Part shown: positions 23,886 to 32,747 of the stretch, one piece after another
How the letters are laid out: each line of letters begins with the position of its first letter
Numbering within the stretch: position 1 is the stretch's first letter
NCBI GenBank assembly: GCA_964469555.1
Contig: CAYYAQ010000025.1
Coordinates: forward strand, 1-43,276
Reading direction: 5' to 3'
DNA from: CAYYAQ01 sp964469555
GTDB lineage: Bacteria > Planctomycetota > UBA1135 > UBA2386
DNA: 43,276 nucleotides
Notes under the pieces: model-generated
What the model saw: only the letters and a program-made list of their open reading frames with translations
The model's database searches: none
What the model was told of the DNA's origin: nothing
Made by a program: the position numbers and the translations under genes

Positions 23886-24068
23886 GTGGCTGCGACGTTG
23901 AAGTTCGGCATCGCCGGGTGGTCATACGACGATTGGCGTGGCGTCGTCTACCCGCGGTCGTGCCAGGACACGCTGCGGTACTGTGCGGAGTTCGTTGACT
24001 ACATCGAGATCAACAGCGCGTTCTACCGCTTCCCGGTCGCCCGCCTCCAGATCCCTCGCCTGCGTTAG
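23886..24068 (+). pseudogene. Truncated DUF72 (YecE-like) gene
   Basis: GTG 23886 opens 60 codons encoding FGIAGWSYDDWRGVVYP and YIEINSAFYRFP, the first two motifs of DUF72 proteins (usually ~240-300 residues). The frame then ends after a short unrelated tail at TAG 24068, overlapping the stop of the converging membrane gene. The remaining ~80% of the gene is absent, so this is a stump left by a deletion or rearrangement. Confidence 0.8.
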
Positions 24069-24556
24069 TCGGCGGTTTCTTGTTGCGATGCCGCGCCACG
24101 CGCGAATGGCCGGTTCTTTCTGAAGCCGATCACCCACGTGATGCTCCAGACCACGAACAGAATCACCATGCCGATGCCAGTCGGCGGGAGTGTGTTCATC
24201 AAGAACACCATTGCTGTCGACGTGCCCTCTTTCACCTGCGAGACGTAGCGAACGACGTCGTCCGTGCCTTCGACCTTCCACTGACCCGTCCACGCCATGG
24301 CGTAGACTGTGCCGATCGCAAGGCGGTACAGCAGGAAGAAGAGGAACCCGGCGATCATCCCGTGCACGAGGGACAGGCCCTTTTTCAACATCACCGCGGG
24401 CATGGTGAACATCCAGATCATGCTCAGGACGTTCGCCGAGAGGCACGTCGTCATGAAGTTGGTCGGAGACTGAATCTCCATCCATGCCCGCGCGAGGGTG
24501 ACCAGGATCAAGACCGCGGCCGGGACCACCACGTAGGGCAGCAGGAACTTCTTCAT
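24065..24556 (-). CDS. Small polytopic membrane protein
   Basis: A 163-residue protein starting at ATG 24556 (MKKFLLPYVVVPAAVLILVT); an upstream ATG at 24571 would overlap the preceding gene. Four hydrophobic segments are visible: ~5-21, ~40-60, ~65-90 (MIAGFLFFLLYRLAIGTVYAM) and ~120-150 (GIGMVILFVVWSITWVIGF). No family is recognised. It follows the carboxypeptidase gene by 4 nt and is likely co-transcribed with it. Its end abuts the DUF72 stump, suggesting the rearrangement breakpoint lies at its 3' end. Confidence 0.75.
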   Translation of the reverse strand: MKKFLLPYVVVPAAVLILVTLARAWMEIQSPTNFMTTCLSANVLSMIWMFTMPAVMLKKGLSLVHGMIAGFLFFLLYRLAIGTVYAMAWTGQWKVEGTDDVVRYVSQVKEGTSTAMVFLMNTLPPTGIGMVILFVVWSITWVIGFRKNRPFARGAASQQETAD

Positions 24557-24560
24557 GGGG

Positions 24561-26264
24561 CTATCTCGCAAATAGGACGTCGAGGGCGCTCGTCGCGTAG
24601 AGCTTGAGGCTCGAGGATCGCAAGTCCGCGGCGACGAATTGCGCCTTGAACGCGAATCCCGGAATCGTTGGAAGCGGATAGGTGTTGATCACGCTCCCGT
24701 AGGCGTCGTAGCGCATGCCGCCGAGGACGATGGCGGTTTCCGTCAGCAGCGAGCAGCTGCTGAACGGCAGCGGGGTGACTTTTCGGGTAGCGCCGAGCAC
24801 GAGCCAGACAGGATCGTTCGCCCGCCCAATCGTGGACAGGTGAACCCTGTCGGGCGCGGTCGAGAAGCTGACGTAGATCTTCGCGCCACACTCTGGTCCG
24901 TAGCCGAGGATCGATACACCGGACCGCACGCCGAAGTAGTCGGCGATCGCCTCGCCCATCTCGCGACCCACGCGGGCGTAGTCCGTCGTCGTGTTCCAGG
25001 TCACGCGGTCGGGACCGCGTCGATACGTTCCTTCGAACGTGATCGCCATGATCTCCTGTTCGAGATTCGGAGCGCCCGTCCACTTCGGGTCGATGCTCCA
25101 GCGGTCGTGCATCATCGACTCGACGAACGGTCGCCGTGGTGCGCCGGCCGAGCTGCTCGCGGTCGTCCCCAGCCGCACGAACGCGCTGCGACCGCGGAAC
25201 GAGGCGATCCACTTGCCTTCCTTCGCGTTGACGGAAGGGATCACGCCGGAGTTGTTCGTCGTCAGGTTGAAGTTTGGATTCGACTTGTGCTGGAAATGGA
25301 ACGGGTACGACACGTTGTGCGAACTGTGGAGGTTCAGCAGCAACTCGATCGGGTTCGCGCCTGGTCGCGAGGTCGTGCCCATGAATTGCTCGATCTTCGC
25401 TCGCATCGCGACGATCTCCCGCTCGGTCGAGTTGTACGGCGCCGCCCACTGTTCTTCGAGATTCACGCTCCGACCGTTCGTGCGGTAGTTGCCGGCGTGG
25501 ACGCCGTCCGGATTCGCCATGGGGACGATGTCGAAGATGAGATGGCGCAACGCGAACTCCGCCTGCCACGAACCGGACAACAACCAATCGACCAGTCCTT
25601 CGACGACGAAGTAACTCGTCGTCTCCGCCGGGTGGATGCCCGCGTGAACCCAGACCCGCCGCTTGTCCTTGTCGGGCACGGTCCCGTTGGTGATCTCCAG
25701 CATCGGGATGGACCGTCCGCCGACGGTCGTACCGAGGCTCGCGGTGCTCCTCACGTGAGAATGCGTCCGGACGCGCGCGATGAGTCGGTTCCGGTCGGCG
25801 ATGGTGAAGGGGAAGTACTTCGCGAGCCGGATGTCGGTCACACCCGCCGGCACGACGAGCGTGAACCGATGGGTCGAGCTCGAATACGTGGGCGTCGCGC
25901 TCGTCGGTACCCGGGTATGGCTCCCGAAGGTTTTGCCGCGGTCCACGCTGTGGCTCCACACCGGAAGGATGATGTCGCTGTAGCCCGCATTGGACACGCG
26001 CATCGCGAGCGTGGTCGTGGCGTTCGGATTCAGGTTGCCGATCTGCACGTGCCACCATCGACGGTAGGTCGTCGGGAGCGCGCGGTTGCCGTTGTCGTCG
26101 TCCATCGTCAACGTGATCGTCCAGCTGTTTCCGCTGCCGTTCACCTGGCTCGAGCGGATGCGCATCGTCTCGCCCTTGGCCGATACGATCGGCGTCTGAG
26201 CCCGTCCTGTGGCCAGTAGGACCAGGAACGGGATCGCGAGGTTTGTGACGAGGCGAGGAGACAT
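24561..26264 (-). CDS. Secreted M14 zinc carboxypeptidase
   Basis: A 567-residue secreted metallopeptidase. ATG 26264 gives a signal peptide (SPRLVTNLAIPFLVLLATGRAQ). Residues ~25-165 form a beta-sandwich of the kind preceding cytosolic-carboxypeptidase-like M14 domains (RWWHVQIGNLN, YFPFTIADRNRLIARV). The catalytic domain has HPAE with zinc ligands His211 and Glu214, the substrate-binding NPDGVHAGNYRTNGRSVNL, third ligand His313 (LNLHSSHN) and catalytic Glu411 (MAITFEGTY). The last ~110 residues (after GYGPECGAKIY) form a beta-rich module ending LYATSALDVLF, similar in layout to modules in two other secreted proteins here. It is divergent from the CBM9-like gene across 141 nt that include the inverted repeat CTGTTGTAACAG (26280-26291). 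Confidence 0.9.
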   Translation of the reverse strand: MSPRLVTNLAIPFLVLLATGRAQTPIVSAKGETMRIRSSQVNGSGNSWTITLTMDDDNGNRALPTTYRRWWHVQIGNLNPNATTTLAMRVSNAGYSDIILPVWSHSVDRGKTFGSHTRVPTSATPTYSSSTHRFTLVVPAGVTDIRLAKYFPFTIADRNRLIARVRTHSHVRSTASLGTTVGGRSIPMLEITNGTVPDKDKRRVWVHAGIHPAETTSYFVVEGLVDWLLSGSWQAEFALRHLIFDIVPMANPDGVHAGNYRTNGRSVNLEEQWAAPYNSTEREIVAMRAKIEQFMGTTSRPGANPIELLLNLHSSHNVSYPFHFQHKSNPNFNLTTNNSGVIPSVNAKEGKWIASFRGRSAFVRLGTTASSSAGAPRRPFVESMMHDRWSIDPKWTGAPNLEQEIMAITFEGTYRRGPDRVTWNTTTDYARVGREMGEAIADYFGVRSGVSILGYGPECGAKIYVSFSTAPDRVHLSTIGRANDPVWLVLGATRKVTPLPFSSCSLLTETAIVLGGMRYDAYGSVINTYPLPTIPGFAFKAQFVAADLRSSSLKLYATSALDVLFAR

Positions 26265-26405
26265 CACGGATGATTGCCTCTGTTGTAACAGCGCCGCCGA
26301 TTTTCCGGCCCACGGGTGGCGTGGTTTCCTATAACTCTCGCGGTACGCCCGCCTGCCTGCGCCACCCTTCCCTCCTCGCATCGGCCGCCCGGCCGAGGAG
26401 TCCAC

Positions 26406-27527
26406 GTGAGACCCCGATCCTGCATTCCGCTCGTTTTCTCCTGCGCGATATTCGCCGTTGATCTCCTCGGTCAGAGCGGATCCGCGGAAGTGCGGGACTC
26501 GACCGTCCAAGACGAGGCGTTGAGATACAGCGACGCCGTGGCGTTCAAGACGTGGACGACGGGATCCGAACTGTTCTTCGAAGTCGAGATGAGCAAGCCG
26601 CACATCGAGGGGATGTACACATGCCTGCACATCTACCTCGACGCCGACGCGAACCCCAGGACGGGCATCCAGGGCGCCGAAATATGGTTGCGCGCGTCGG
26701 TGGGATCACGCTACCACCCAATGTCGTTCAAGCCGAAGAAAGGGAAGGCGGCGAAGGACATCCAGCGCGCGTCCCTGTCTCGCGTCGTCAAGGGGCGTAC
26801 GGACGCAGACCGTGGTGGGGGCAAGACCTGGCTGCACACGACAGTTCTTCCCAAACCCCAGATCGAGACGAAGAAGATCCGTTTCAAAGTGTCGACATCC
26901 GTGCTCCGATCAGCGGGCGCCCGATACGGTTCGGTGACGGGAGTGATGGCGGAGGTCGAGACGACGTGCACTGACCAACCGCTGATGTTGCGGCATGTCT
27001 GCAACGATGAAGGCGTCAACATCACGCTCGACGGTCGGGATGGCGATTGGAGCCATCCGCAGATCGCCCGCGACCCGGGGGGTGAGTTGCACAAGGTCGG
27101 CCAGATCCTGGATCTCACGAGCCTCCGCGCGGAGCACGACTCGGACCACCTCTACGCCTGCGTCCAACTGGCCGAGGAAGGTCTGCGCAAGGACTCGATG
27201 AACACCTCCGACGTGAGCCGCTTCGACGGGGTTACCTTCTACATCGAGCCGCTGTTCCCCCGGTATCAGTCTCCCAAGAAGCTCTTCATCCGCTACGGAC
27301 GTGGTGGTCATCCGACCTCGCCCCGCGACGTGCTCCGGAGTCGACACTTCGGAATGCGCAACCCCGGGGGATGGAGAGGTTCCGTCAGCGGCAGGACCGT
27401 CGAGATCCGCGTGAATCGCGCTTCTGGCCAGAATGACTTCCGCGTCTGGGCCTGGTCGGATCTTCGTCGCGTGGACCGCGTGCCCGACGAAGGATGGATG
27501 AAGATCGACTGGGGTAAGCCGAAGTGA
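26406..27527 (+). CDS. Secreted CBM9-like double-domain protein
   Basis: Start at GTG 26406 is set by GAGGAG at 26396-26401, 4 nt upstream, and by the signal peptide RPRSCIPLVFSCAIFAVDLLGQ. Of 373 residues, ~25-175 (YSDAVAFKTWTTGSELFFEVEMS, YTCLHIYLDADANPRTGIQGAEIW) and ~205-370 (ITLDGRDGDWSHPQIA, FDGVTFYIEP, FRVWAWSDLRRVDRVPDEGW) each resemble a CBM9/DOMON-type beta-sandwich that binds sugars or forms part of larger assemblies; this is by-eye similarity. The stop overlaps the next gene's GTG start, so the two are probably made together. Confidence 0.7.
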   Translation: MRPRSCIPLVFSCAIFAVDLLGQSGSAEVRDSTVQDEALRYSDAVAFKTWTTGSELFFEVEMSKPHIEGMYTCLHIYLDADANPRTGIQGAEIWLRASVGSRYHPMSFKPKKGKAAKDIQRASLSRVVKGRTDADRGGGKTWLHTTVLPKPQIETKKIRFKVSTSVLRSAGARYGSVTGVMAEVETTCTDQPLMLRHVCNDEGVNITLDGRDGDWSHPQIARDPGGELHKVGQILDLTSLRAEHDSDHLYACVQLAEEGLRKDSMNTSDVSRFDGVTFYIEPLFPRYQSPKKLFIRYGRGGHPTSPRDVLRSRHFGMRNPGGWRGSVSGRTVEIRVNRASGQNDFRVWAWSDLRRVDRVPDEGWMKIDWGKPK

Positions 27528-29398
27528 GGCGTCTCCTCGCGTGCAGTCTCGCTCTGGCGATGGCTCCCATCGCCGCCCAGGAGAAGCGAAAAGAGGTCCA
27601 CGGCGTGCTCCAGGCCAACGAGACCTGGAGCGGCAAGATCCTTCTGTCCGGCGACGTCCAGGTTCCGAAGGACATGCGGTTGACGATCCTGGCGGGCACC
27701 GATGTGCGCGTCGCACCCGACGACAAGACGAAGCAGGGGTGGCGCGTCGACAAGGTCGAGATTCACGTCGAAGGACAGATCCTGATCCAGGGGACGGAGG
27801 AGAAGCCCGTGGTCTTCAAGCCGGTCGGCGCGCCGAGCGAGGACGACGATGTTTGGCACGGCATCGTGCTGCGGCCCGAGAAAGGCGCGACGAAACGATC
27901 CATGATCAACTCGGTGCGGATGCACAACGCTTTCGGCGCGATCCAGGTGCCGATCGGTGGGCCGCGCATCACGGACAGCGTGTTCTTCAACTGCTTCATC
28001 GGGGTCGAGGTCGGCAGCGCGTACACGAGCCGGAACGCGCACAGTGAGATCAAGACGGGATCGGCGAGCCCCCTGGTGTCGCGTTCGCGATTCGCGAACT
28101 GCAAGACCGGCGTGTTCCTCGAGCACCTAGGCAGCCCCGATGTCCGCAACTGTGTGTTCTACCAGTGCCAGACCGCTCTCGGGAACAACCGCCAAGGGCT
28201 GACTTCTGATCTGCGCGATCCGGGGGCGATCGTCGAGCGGTGTGCGTTCATTTCGAATTCCCGGGGTGTCGTGGGTCAGGCACTCGTGCGTGATTCGATC
28301 TTCCTGGGGAACTCGACCGGGATGCGGCTGTCGAACTTCCACTACAGGTACTCGACGAAGATCGACCACGTCGCCCTGCGGTCGAACCTGTTTCACGACA
28401 ACTCGGCGGATATCGAGGGAGACACGGGACTCGACAACGACCCGGTCCACGGCGACCCACAGTTCGCCGGCCCGCTCGCGAAGCTGGCCGATCCAGGGGT
28501 GACGTTGCCGCCGTGCTTGAAGCTCGGTTCGAGTTCTCCGGCGCGGCTGCGCGCGACCGATGGCGGAGACATAGGTCCGATGGGCAGCCCGAAGGCGATG
28601 CGTGACGAGGCGCGTTGGGGGCCGCTGGGCACGGTCGTCGGCGAGATGTTCGCGTTGCCCACGGAAATGGGGGGCGCGAAGTCATCGTCGATGCTCTCGT
28701 CCCGACCCTCTGCAGGCAAGCGCGTGAGCAAGTCCTGGTGGGTGCGCCCGATGCCGGGCTCGCGGGGTGAGTTCGATCTCGTCCACACATTCGGTAAGAA
28801 GGCGTCCGGCGGGTGGATGTCATTCGTCGCGCGTTCGTCGAAGGCCGGCAAGGCCAAGATCGAGATCAACGGCGACGTGCACCGTGTCGGCATCTTCGTC
28901 AACGGCAAGCCCTCCACGGCGAGTGTCGTCAGGAGGCGTCGATTCGGGATTGGCGGTGCCGTCATCGAAGTCGACGTCAAGAGCGGTGTGAACACCTTCA
29001 TCATGAGGGTCGAAGGTTGGGGGATGCGCCCTCGGTTCGGCGTCGCGCTCCCGAGTTCTCTCACCGCGGGCAAGGCGCCCAAGCCGGCGACCGCGAGCAT
29101 CAAGATCTCGTCGGCGCGATTGGTCAAGCGAAAGAGGGATCGCTTCATCGACATGACGATGAGCGCATCGCTGTCCTGGTCGGATAACGATCGCATCGGC
29201 GTGTTTACGATCAAGGACGGCAAGGGCGAGTTGGTGCAGGATCAGGAACGGTTGGATCTGAAGGTCCTGAGCTTGCGGAAGCTGCGGCTCTCGAACGTCC
29301 CCGCCGACTGGAAGAAGCCGTTGCAGATCGAGTTCAATGGATTGCGTGGGCCGAAGGGGCAGGTCTACGGCAAGACGCCGGCGTTCATGCTGAAGTAG
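27524..29398 (+). CDS. Secreted right-handed beta-helix protein
   Basis: A 624-residue protein starting at GTG 27524 (GTGA overlap), with signal peptide RRLLACSLALAMAPIAAQ. Residues ~35-330 hold repeated short-strand coils typical of a right-handed parallel beta-helix: LLSGDVQVPKDMRLTILAGTDVRV, IEGQI-type VEGQILIQGTEEKPVVFKP, ITDSVFFNCFIGVEVG, VSRSRFANCKTGVFLEH, VRNCVFYQCQTAL and LRSNLFHDNSADIEGD. Such folds occur in polysaccharide lyases, hydrolases and adhesins; no catalytic motif is clear. Residues ~395-510 look like a sugar-binding sandwich (GWMSFVARSSKAGKAKIEINGDVHRVGIFVNG), and the end is a bacterial Ig-like strand region (FTIKDGKGELVQD, LQIEFNGLRG). Probably works outside the cell with the CBM9-like protein. 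Confidence 0.75.
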   Translation: MRRLLACSLALAMAPIAAQEKRKEVHGVLQANETWSGKILLSGDVQVPKDMRLTILAGTDVRVAPDDKTKQGWRVDKVEIHVEGQILIQGTEEKPVVFKPVGAPSEDDDVWHGIVLRPEKGATKRSMINSVRMHNAFGAIQVPIGGPRITDSVFFNCFIGVEVGSAYTSRNAHSEIKTGSASPLVSRSRFANCKTGVFLEHLGSPDVRNCVFYQCQTALGNNRQGLTSDLRDPGAIVERCAFISNSRGVVGQALVRDSIFLGNSTGMRLSNFHYRYSTKIDHVALRSNLFHDNSADIEGDTGLDNDPVHGDPQFAGPLAKLADPGVTLPPCLKLGSSSPARLRATDGGDIGPMGSPKAMRDEARWGPLGTVVGEMFALPTEMGGAKSSSMLSSRPSAGKRVSKSWWVRPMPGSRGEFDLVHTFGKKASGGWMSFVARSSKAGKAKIEINGDVHRVGIFVNGKPSTASVVRRRRFGIGGAVIEVDVKSGVNTFIMRVEGWGMRPRFGVALPSSLTAGKAPKPATASIKISSARLVKRKRDRFIDMTMSASLSWSDNDRIGVFTIKDGKGELVQDQERLDLKVLSLRKLRLSNVPADWKKPLQIEFNGLRGPKGQVYGKTPAFMLK

Positions 29399-29404
29399 CC
29401 GCGG

Positions 29405-29848
29405 CTACTTCTTCGTCCGGCGCATGAAGACGAACTCCGTGTTCGTGTTGTCGACGTTTCGGGCATGCGGACCCTGCTCGTACCCACGGTCGGCAATGAG
29501 CCTCTTGATGAAGGGCGCGATTTCCTGGTGTATGACCGCCTCGTCCAGGGCGGCATGGAGCTTCGTGCGGAATCCCTCCGCGAACACGGACTTGTCGGGT
29601 GATTCCTCGGTGGCCGCGGGCCAACGAAGGTCTCGCGCCGGCGTGGCACGGGTTTTGACAAGGACCTTCGGAATCGACCGAAACCGCGTTTCTATCCATC
29701 GAGGTTCGGAATGAAGCCCCAGCGGTACGCGTTGTCCCCCTGGCGAGACAGGCGAATTCGTGTGCGAAACACACGGGAAGAAACCTCGTTCCAAAGGGGT
29801 CGCCAGCCTCCCGCGAGGAACTTTCGGGTTGGCACGGGACTTGAACAA
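29405..29848 (-). CDS. Hypothetical protein, only C-terminal ~65 residues look coding
   Basis: The frame runs from TTG 29848 to TAG 29405. Its first ~80 residues are compositionally like non-coding DNA and overlap the promoter region of the lipoprotein gene on the other strand, while the last ~65 (FRTKLHAALDEAVIHQEIAP, FIKRLIADRGYEQGPHARN, TEFVFMRRTKK) look like a helical protein. A GTG at 29587 could start a 60-residue product. It may be a small gene or the 3' remnant of a larger one. No family recognised; if rejected, 29399-29860 is a 460-nt stretch with only the promoter-like sites listed. Confidence 0.35.
   Translation of the reverse strand: MFKSRANPKVPRGRLATPLERGFFPCVSHTNSPVSPGGQRVPLGLHSEPRWIETRFRSIPKVLVKTRATPARDLRWPAATEESPDKSVFAEGFRTKLHAALDEAVIHQEIAPFIKRLIADRGYEQGPHARNVDNTNTEFVFMRRTKK
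29643..29659 (+). promoter_or_regulatory. Sigma-54-like promoter candidate (distal)
   Basis: GTGGCACG-GGTT-TTGAC matches the sigma-54 consensus TTGGCACR-N4-TTGCW at most positions, with A in place of C at the -12 element. Predicted start of transcription is ~190 nt before the lipoprotein ATG. Confidence 0.3.
29829..29845 (+). promoter_or_regulatory. Sigma-54-like promoter candidate (proximal)
   Basis: TTGGCACG-GGAC-TTGAA, nearly the same sequence as the distal copy 186 nt upstream, again with A replacing the -12 C. It would start transcription only ~5 nt before the ATG at 29861, implying a nearly leaderless mRNA; no Shine-Dalgarno sequence is present there. Confidence 0.3.
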
Positions 29849-29860
29849 TCAGATTCCATC

Positions 29861-30322
29861 ATGAAACGCTTCGCCCCCCTCTCCGCCCTTCTCGCCGCCA
29901 GCCTGGCGGGCGGCTGCCACGGTCACTTCGATGACGATCCAGCACCGATCTACCACGACGAACCGGTCTCCATCGAGATCGAAGTCTACGACCCGAACAC
30001 CCAGTATGTCTGGCAGGATGTTTCGGTGCGCATCATCGAAGTCGATCACGAGTGGTCCGGACTCATCTGGCCGAACCCGACCAAGAACGACTTCTACTAC
30101 ACAGACAAATTCGGCGTCGTCTACTTCTCTCCCGAGCTCTTGGCTGTCTCAGATCTCGGGTTTCTCGAAGACGGCATCGGACGCGCCGTGCTGAGCCCGG
30201 ACTACCTGGAGGACGAAGCGACCGTGCTGGTCGAGATCTCCGCGCCGGGATTGGGCAGGGTCTACGAAAGGATCGAACTCAGTTGGGATGAGCCGAGAGT
30301 GTACGTTCAGGTTCCGTTCTAG
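29861..30322 (+). CDS. Lipoprotein with beta-rich acidic domain
   Basis: A 153-residue lipoprotein: signal KRFAPLSALLAASLAGGC with lipobox LAGGC, then an acidic beta-rich domain (EPVSIEIEVYDPN, YVWQDVSVRIIEVDHEW, ATVLVEISAPGLGRVYERIEL, RVYVQVPF) resembling a small immunoglobulin-like or transthyretin-like sandwich. The family is not identified. ATG 29861 is fixed by the signal peptide. It is followed by a strong rho-independent terminator, so it is transcribed alone. Confidence 0.8.
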   Translation: MKRFAPLSALLAASLAGGCHGHFDDDPAPIYHDEPVSIEIEVYDPNTQYVWQDVSVRIIEVDHEWSGLIWPNPTKNDFYYTDKFGVVYFSPELLAVSDLGFLEDGIGRAVLSPDYLEDEATVLVEISAPGLGRVYERIELSWDEPRVYVQVPF

Positions 30323-30351
30323 CGGGGGCTAGACCTGGAACGACGAGGTGG

Positions 30352-30389
30352 ATGGCCGGGACCGTGCGAAGGGTCCCGGCCATTTTTTT
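30352..30389 (+). terminator. Strong rho-independent terminator
   Basis: A perfect 12-bp stem, ATGGCCGGGACC / GGTCCCGGCCAT, with an 8-nt loop and a run of seven T (30383-30389), 30 nt after the lipoprotein stop. On the other strand it follows the recD2 stop directly but lacks a T-run after the stem, so it works mainly on the plus strand. Confidence 0.95.
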
Positions 30390-30391
30390 GA

Positions 30392-32584
30392 CTACGCGTC
30401 TGCGCGAAGGCAATCCGAGAGACCCGAGTAGCGATGCGCTTCGTCGTTGTTGCGCACCGCCATCTCGAGCGCCTTCGTCGAACCCACCAACACGACGAGC
30501 TGCCGGGCCCGCGTGATCGCTGTGTAGAGAAGGTTGCGCCGCAGCATCATGTAGTGATCCGTGGCGAGGGGAATGACCACAGCCGGATACTCCGAGCCTT
30601 GCGCTCGGTGCACAGTGATCGCGTAACCGGGCACCAACGCATCCAGGTCCGCGAACGGGTACTCCACCACGCGTGAACCGAACCGTATGAACATCTTCGA
30701 CGCTGCCCTGTCCAGTTCCGTGATCCGACCCGTGTCGCCGTTGAAGAGCGCGAGATCGTAGTCGTTGCGGATCTGCATCACCTTGTCGCCCTCACGGAAT
30801 GCCTTGCCCCCGCGCTGGATCTGCTGGTCGCCGGGGTTGAGAAGGTCTTGCAGATCGGCATTGATCGTGTCCGCGCCGGCGTGCCCGCGGTACATCGGGC
30901 ACAGCACCTGTACGTCGGCGAGGGGATCGAGTCCGAATCGACGGGGAATCCGCCGCGCGACCAACTCCTGGATCAGTTCGCGCGTGTGTTGGTTGTCGCG
31001 CGCCTCGATCACGTAGAAGTCGCTGTCCTCGCCCCCCGTCGTCGGCATCTCGCCGTGCAGGAGCGCGTGGGCGTTGCGGATGATCAGGGATTCTCCGTGT
31101 TGGCGAAAGATCTCGCTGAGCCGCGTCACCGGCACGACGTTCGATTCGATGATGTCGCGGAGAATCTGGCCCGGACCGACCGAAGGGAGTTGGTTGATGT
31201 CGCCGACCAGGACTACGTGCATCGAGTCTGGAATGGCTCGAAACAGGTTGTAGGCGAGTTGCACGTCCAGCATCGAGACCTCATCGACGACGAGGACGTG
31301 ACCTTCGAGCGGGTTGTGTGTGTCGTGACCGAATTGCCTCGTCCCGACCTGCCAGTCGAGCAGCCGGTGAATCGTGCTCGCCGAGTGACCCGTGGATTCC
31401 TCCAGCCGCTTCGCAGCGCGTCCCGTCGGCGCACAGAGCAGGAGTGTCCGCTCGTGCCGCTTGGTGACCTCGGCGATGGCGCGGACGGTCGTGGTCTTCC
31501 CGACTCCCGGGCCGCCGGTGATGACACTGAGCGGGTGTGTCAGGGCATTCTTGACGGCATCGCGTTGTGCCGTCGGCATCTGCATGCTGGTATCCACTTC
31601 GAACAGAGAGACCGCGTTTTCGACGTCGATGCCCAGACGGCCTTGTTCCAGCCGGCGCAGCTCGTCGACCCGGACCGCCACGCCGAGTTCGGCGATGTGG
31701 AGCGCGGTCGGGTAGATCCGAACGCTGTCGTCTTCCGCGAGTTGGGTTCGGATCTTCCCCTGCGTCACGAGCTCGGGGATCTGTTCGTCGATCAACTCGA
31801 CCGAGATCGACAGCAGCGCGCCGTTCGCCTCGAGCAGTTTCTCCCTCGGTAGATAGCAATGGCCATCGCGGGCCGCTTGCGTGAGGCAGTGCAGCGTTCC
31901 GGCCTGGATCCTCGCCGGTGCGCTCGGCTCCATCCCCAATTCGCCGGCGAGTCGGTCCGCTGTCTTGAAACCGATGCCGATCACGTCTTCCGCCAACCGG
32001 AATGGGTTGGCCTGGATCAACGCGATCGCCCCTTTTCGGTAGTGCTTCACGATGCGCGTCGCGAGCGCCTGGCCCAGACCGTGGGCGCGCAGGAAGACCA
32101 TCACCTCAGTTACGTCCTTCTGCGACTGCACCGCGGCGCACAGGTCCGCGATCTTCGTCTCGCCGAGCCCGGGAACCTGCTCGAGGAGCTCGGGCTGTTC
32201 CTCGATCACCCGGAGGGTGTCCTCGCCGAAACGGTCGGTGATCCTCTCGGCGATCGACGGCCCGATCCCCTTCACCAGGCTGGAGGCGAGGTAGGTCCGG
32301 ATGCCTTCCACGGAACTCGGGAGCACGGCTTCGACACCCTCCACCTCGATCTGGGGCCCGAACCGCGGGTGCTCGACCCGCTGTCCCGTAATTCTAAGTT
32401 TCTGGCCTTCGGCGAGTTGCGCGAGCTGGCCCACCGCAGCCAAACTCGCGCTGCCGTCGTCCGGAGCGAACCGCACGACGGCGAATCCGCTGTCCTCGTT
32501 CCGGAACGTGAATCGTTCCAGGGTGCCTTCGATCGTGTCGAAAGGCTGATCCAGTGGGGGGTGTTTCTGGGGCTTTTGTTCCAA
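30392..32584 (-). CDS. recD2: RecD2-type 5'-3' DNA helicase
   Basis: Stand-alone SF1B helicase of RecBCD-less type, for DNA repair and fork stability. The N-terminal region (1-~330) has the OB-like start IEGTLERFTFRNEDSGFAVVRF and helix-hairpin-helix repeats (VKGIGPSIAERITDRFG, VPGLGETKI, GIGFKTADRLA). Motor motifs: Walker A GGPGVGKTTT (Lys363), Walker B VLVVDEVSMLD, VGDINQLPSVGPG, PMYRGHAG and C-terminal AITVHRAQGSEYPAVV and LLYTAITRAR. 730 residues is normal. The start is TTG 32584, supported by AGGAGG about 10 nt upstream. The stop abuts the terminator hairpin of the converging lipoprotein gene. Confidence 0.95.
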   Translation of the reverse strand: MEQKPQKHPPLDQPFDTIEGTLERFTFRNEDSGFAVVRFAPDDGSASLAAVGQLAQLAEGQKLRITGQRVEHPRFGPQIEVEGVEAVLPSSVEGIRTYLASSLVKGIGPSIAERITDRFGEDTLRVIEEQPELLEQVPGLGETKIADLCAAVQSQKDVTEVMVFLRAHGLGQALATRIVKHYRKGAIALIQANPFRLAEDVIGIGFKTADRLAGELGMEPSAPARIQAGTLHCLTQAARDGHCYLPREKLLEANGALLSISVELIDEQIPELVTQGKIRTQLAEDDSVRIYPTALHIAELGVAVRVDELRRLEQGRLGIDVENAVSLFEVDTSMQMPTAQRDAVKNALTHPLSVITGGPGVGKTTTVRAIAEVTKRHERTLLLCAPTGRAAKRLEESTGHSASTIHRLLDWQVGTRQFGHDTHNPLEGHVLVVDEVSMLDVQLAYNLFRAIPDSMHVVLVGDINQLPSVGPGQILRDIIESNVVPVTRLSEIFRQHGESLIIRNAHALLHGEMPTTGGEDSDFYVIEARDNQHTRELIQELVARRIPRRFGLDPLADVQVLCPMYRGHAGADTINADLQDLLNPGDQQIQRGGKAFREGDKVMQIRNDYDLALFNGDTGRITELDRAASKMFIRFGSRVVEYPFADLDALVPGYAITVHRAQGSEYPAVVIPLATDHYMMLRRNLLYTAITRARQLVVLVGSTKALEMAVRNNDEAHRYSGLSDCLRADA

Positions 32585-32747
32585 CGGAAGTTGCCCTCCT
32601 AGCGGGGAAAGCTATCCTCTGGCGCCCTCTGGCCCATGGGTAGAGAGCGTCGCGTGGGGATCTTGAACGATGATCCTCGCTCGCTCTCCCGCTTTCCAGT
32701 CCAGTCCACGTCCGGCCTACCCCCGCCGGTTCCACCGACCACTTTAC

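Noticed and set aside
21722..23911. A 729-residue minus-strand protein
   Set aside because: It is fully antisense to the SpoU methyltransferase and rarA genes and has the Arg-rich composition of a GC-rich shadow frame.
24639..26219. A 526-residue plus-strand protein
   Set aside because: Antisense to the M14 carboxypeptidase, with no recognisable motif and shadow-type composition.
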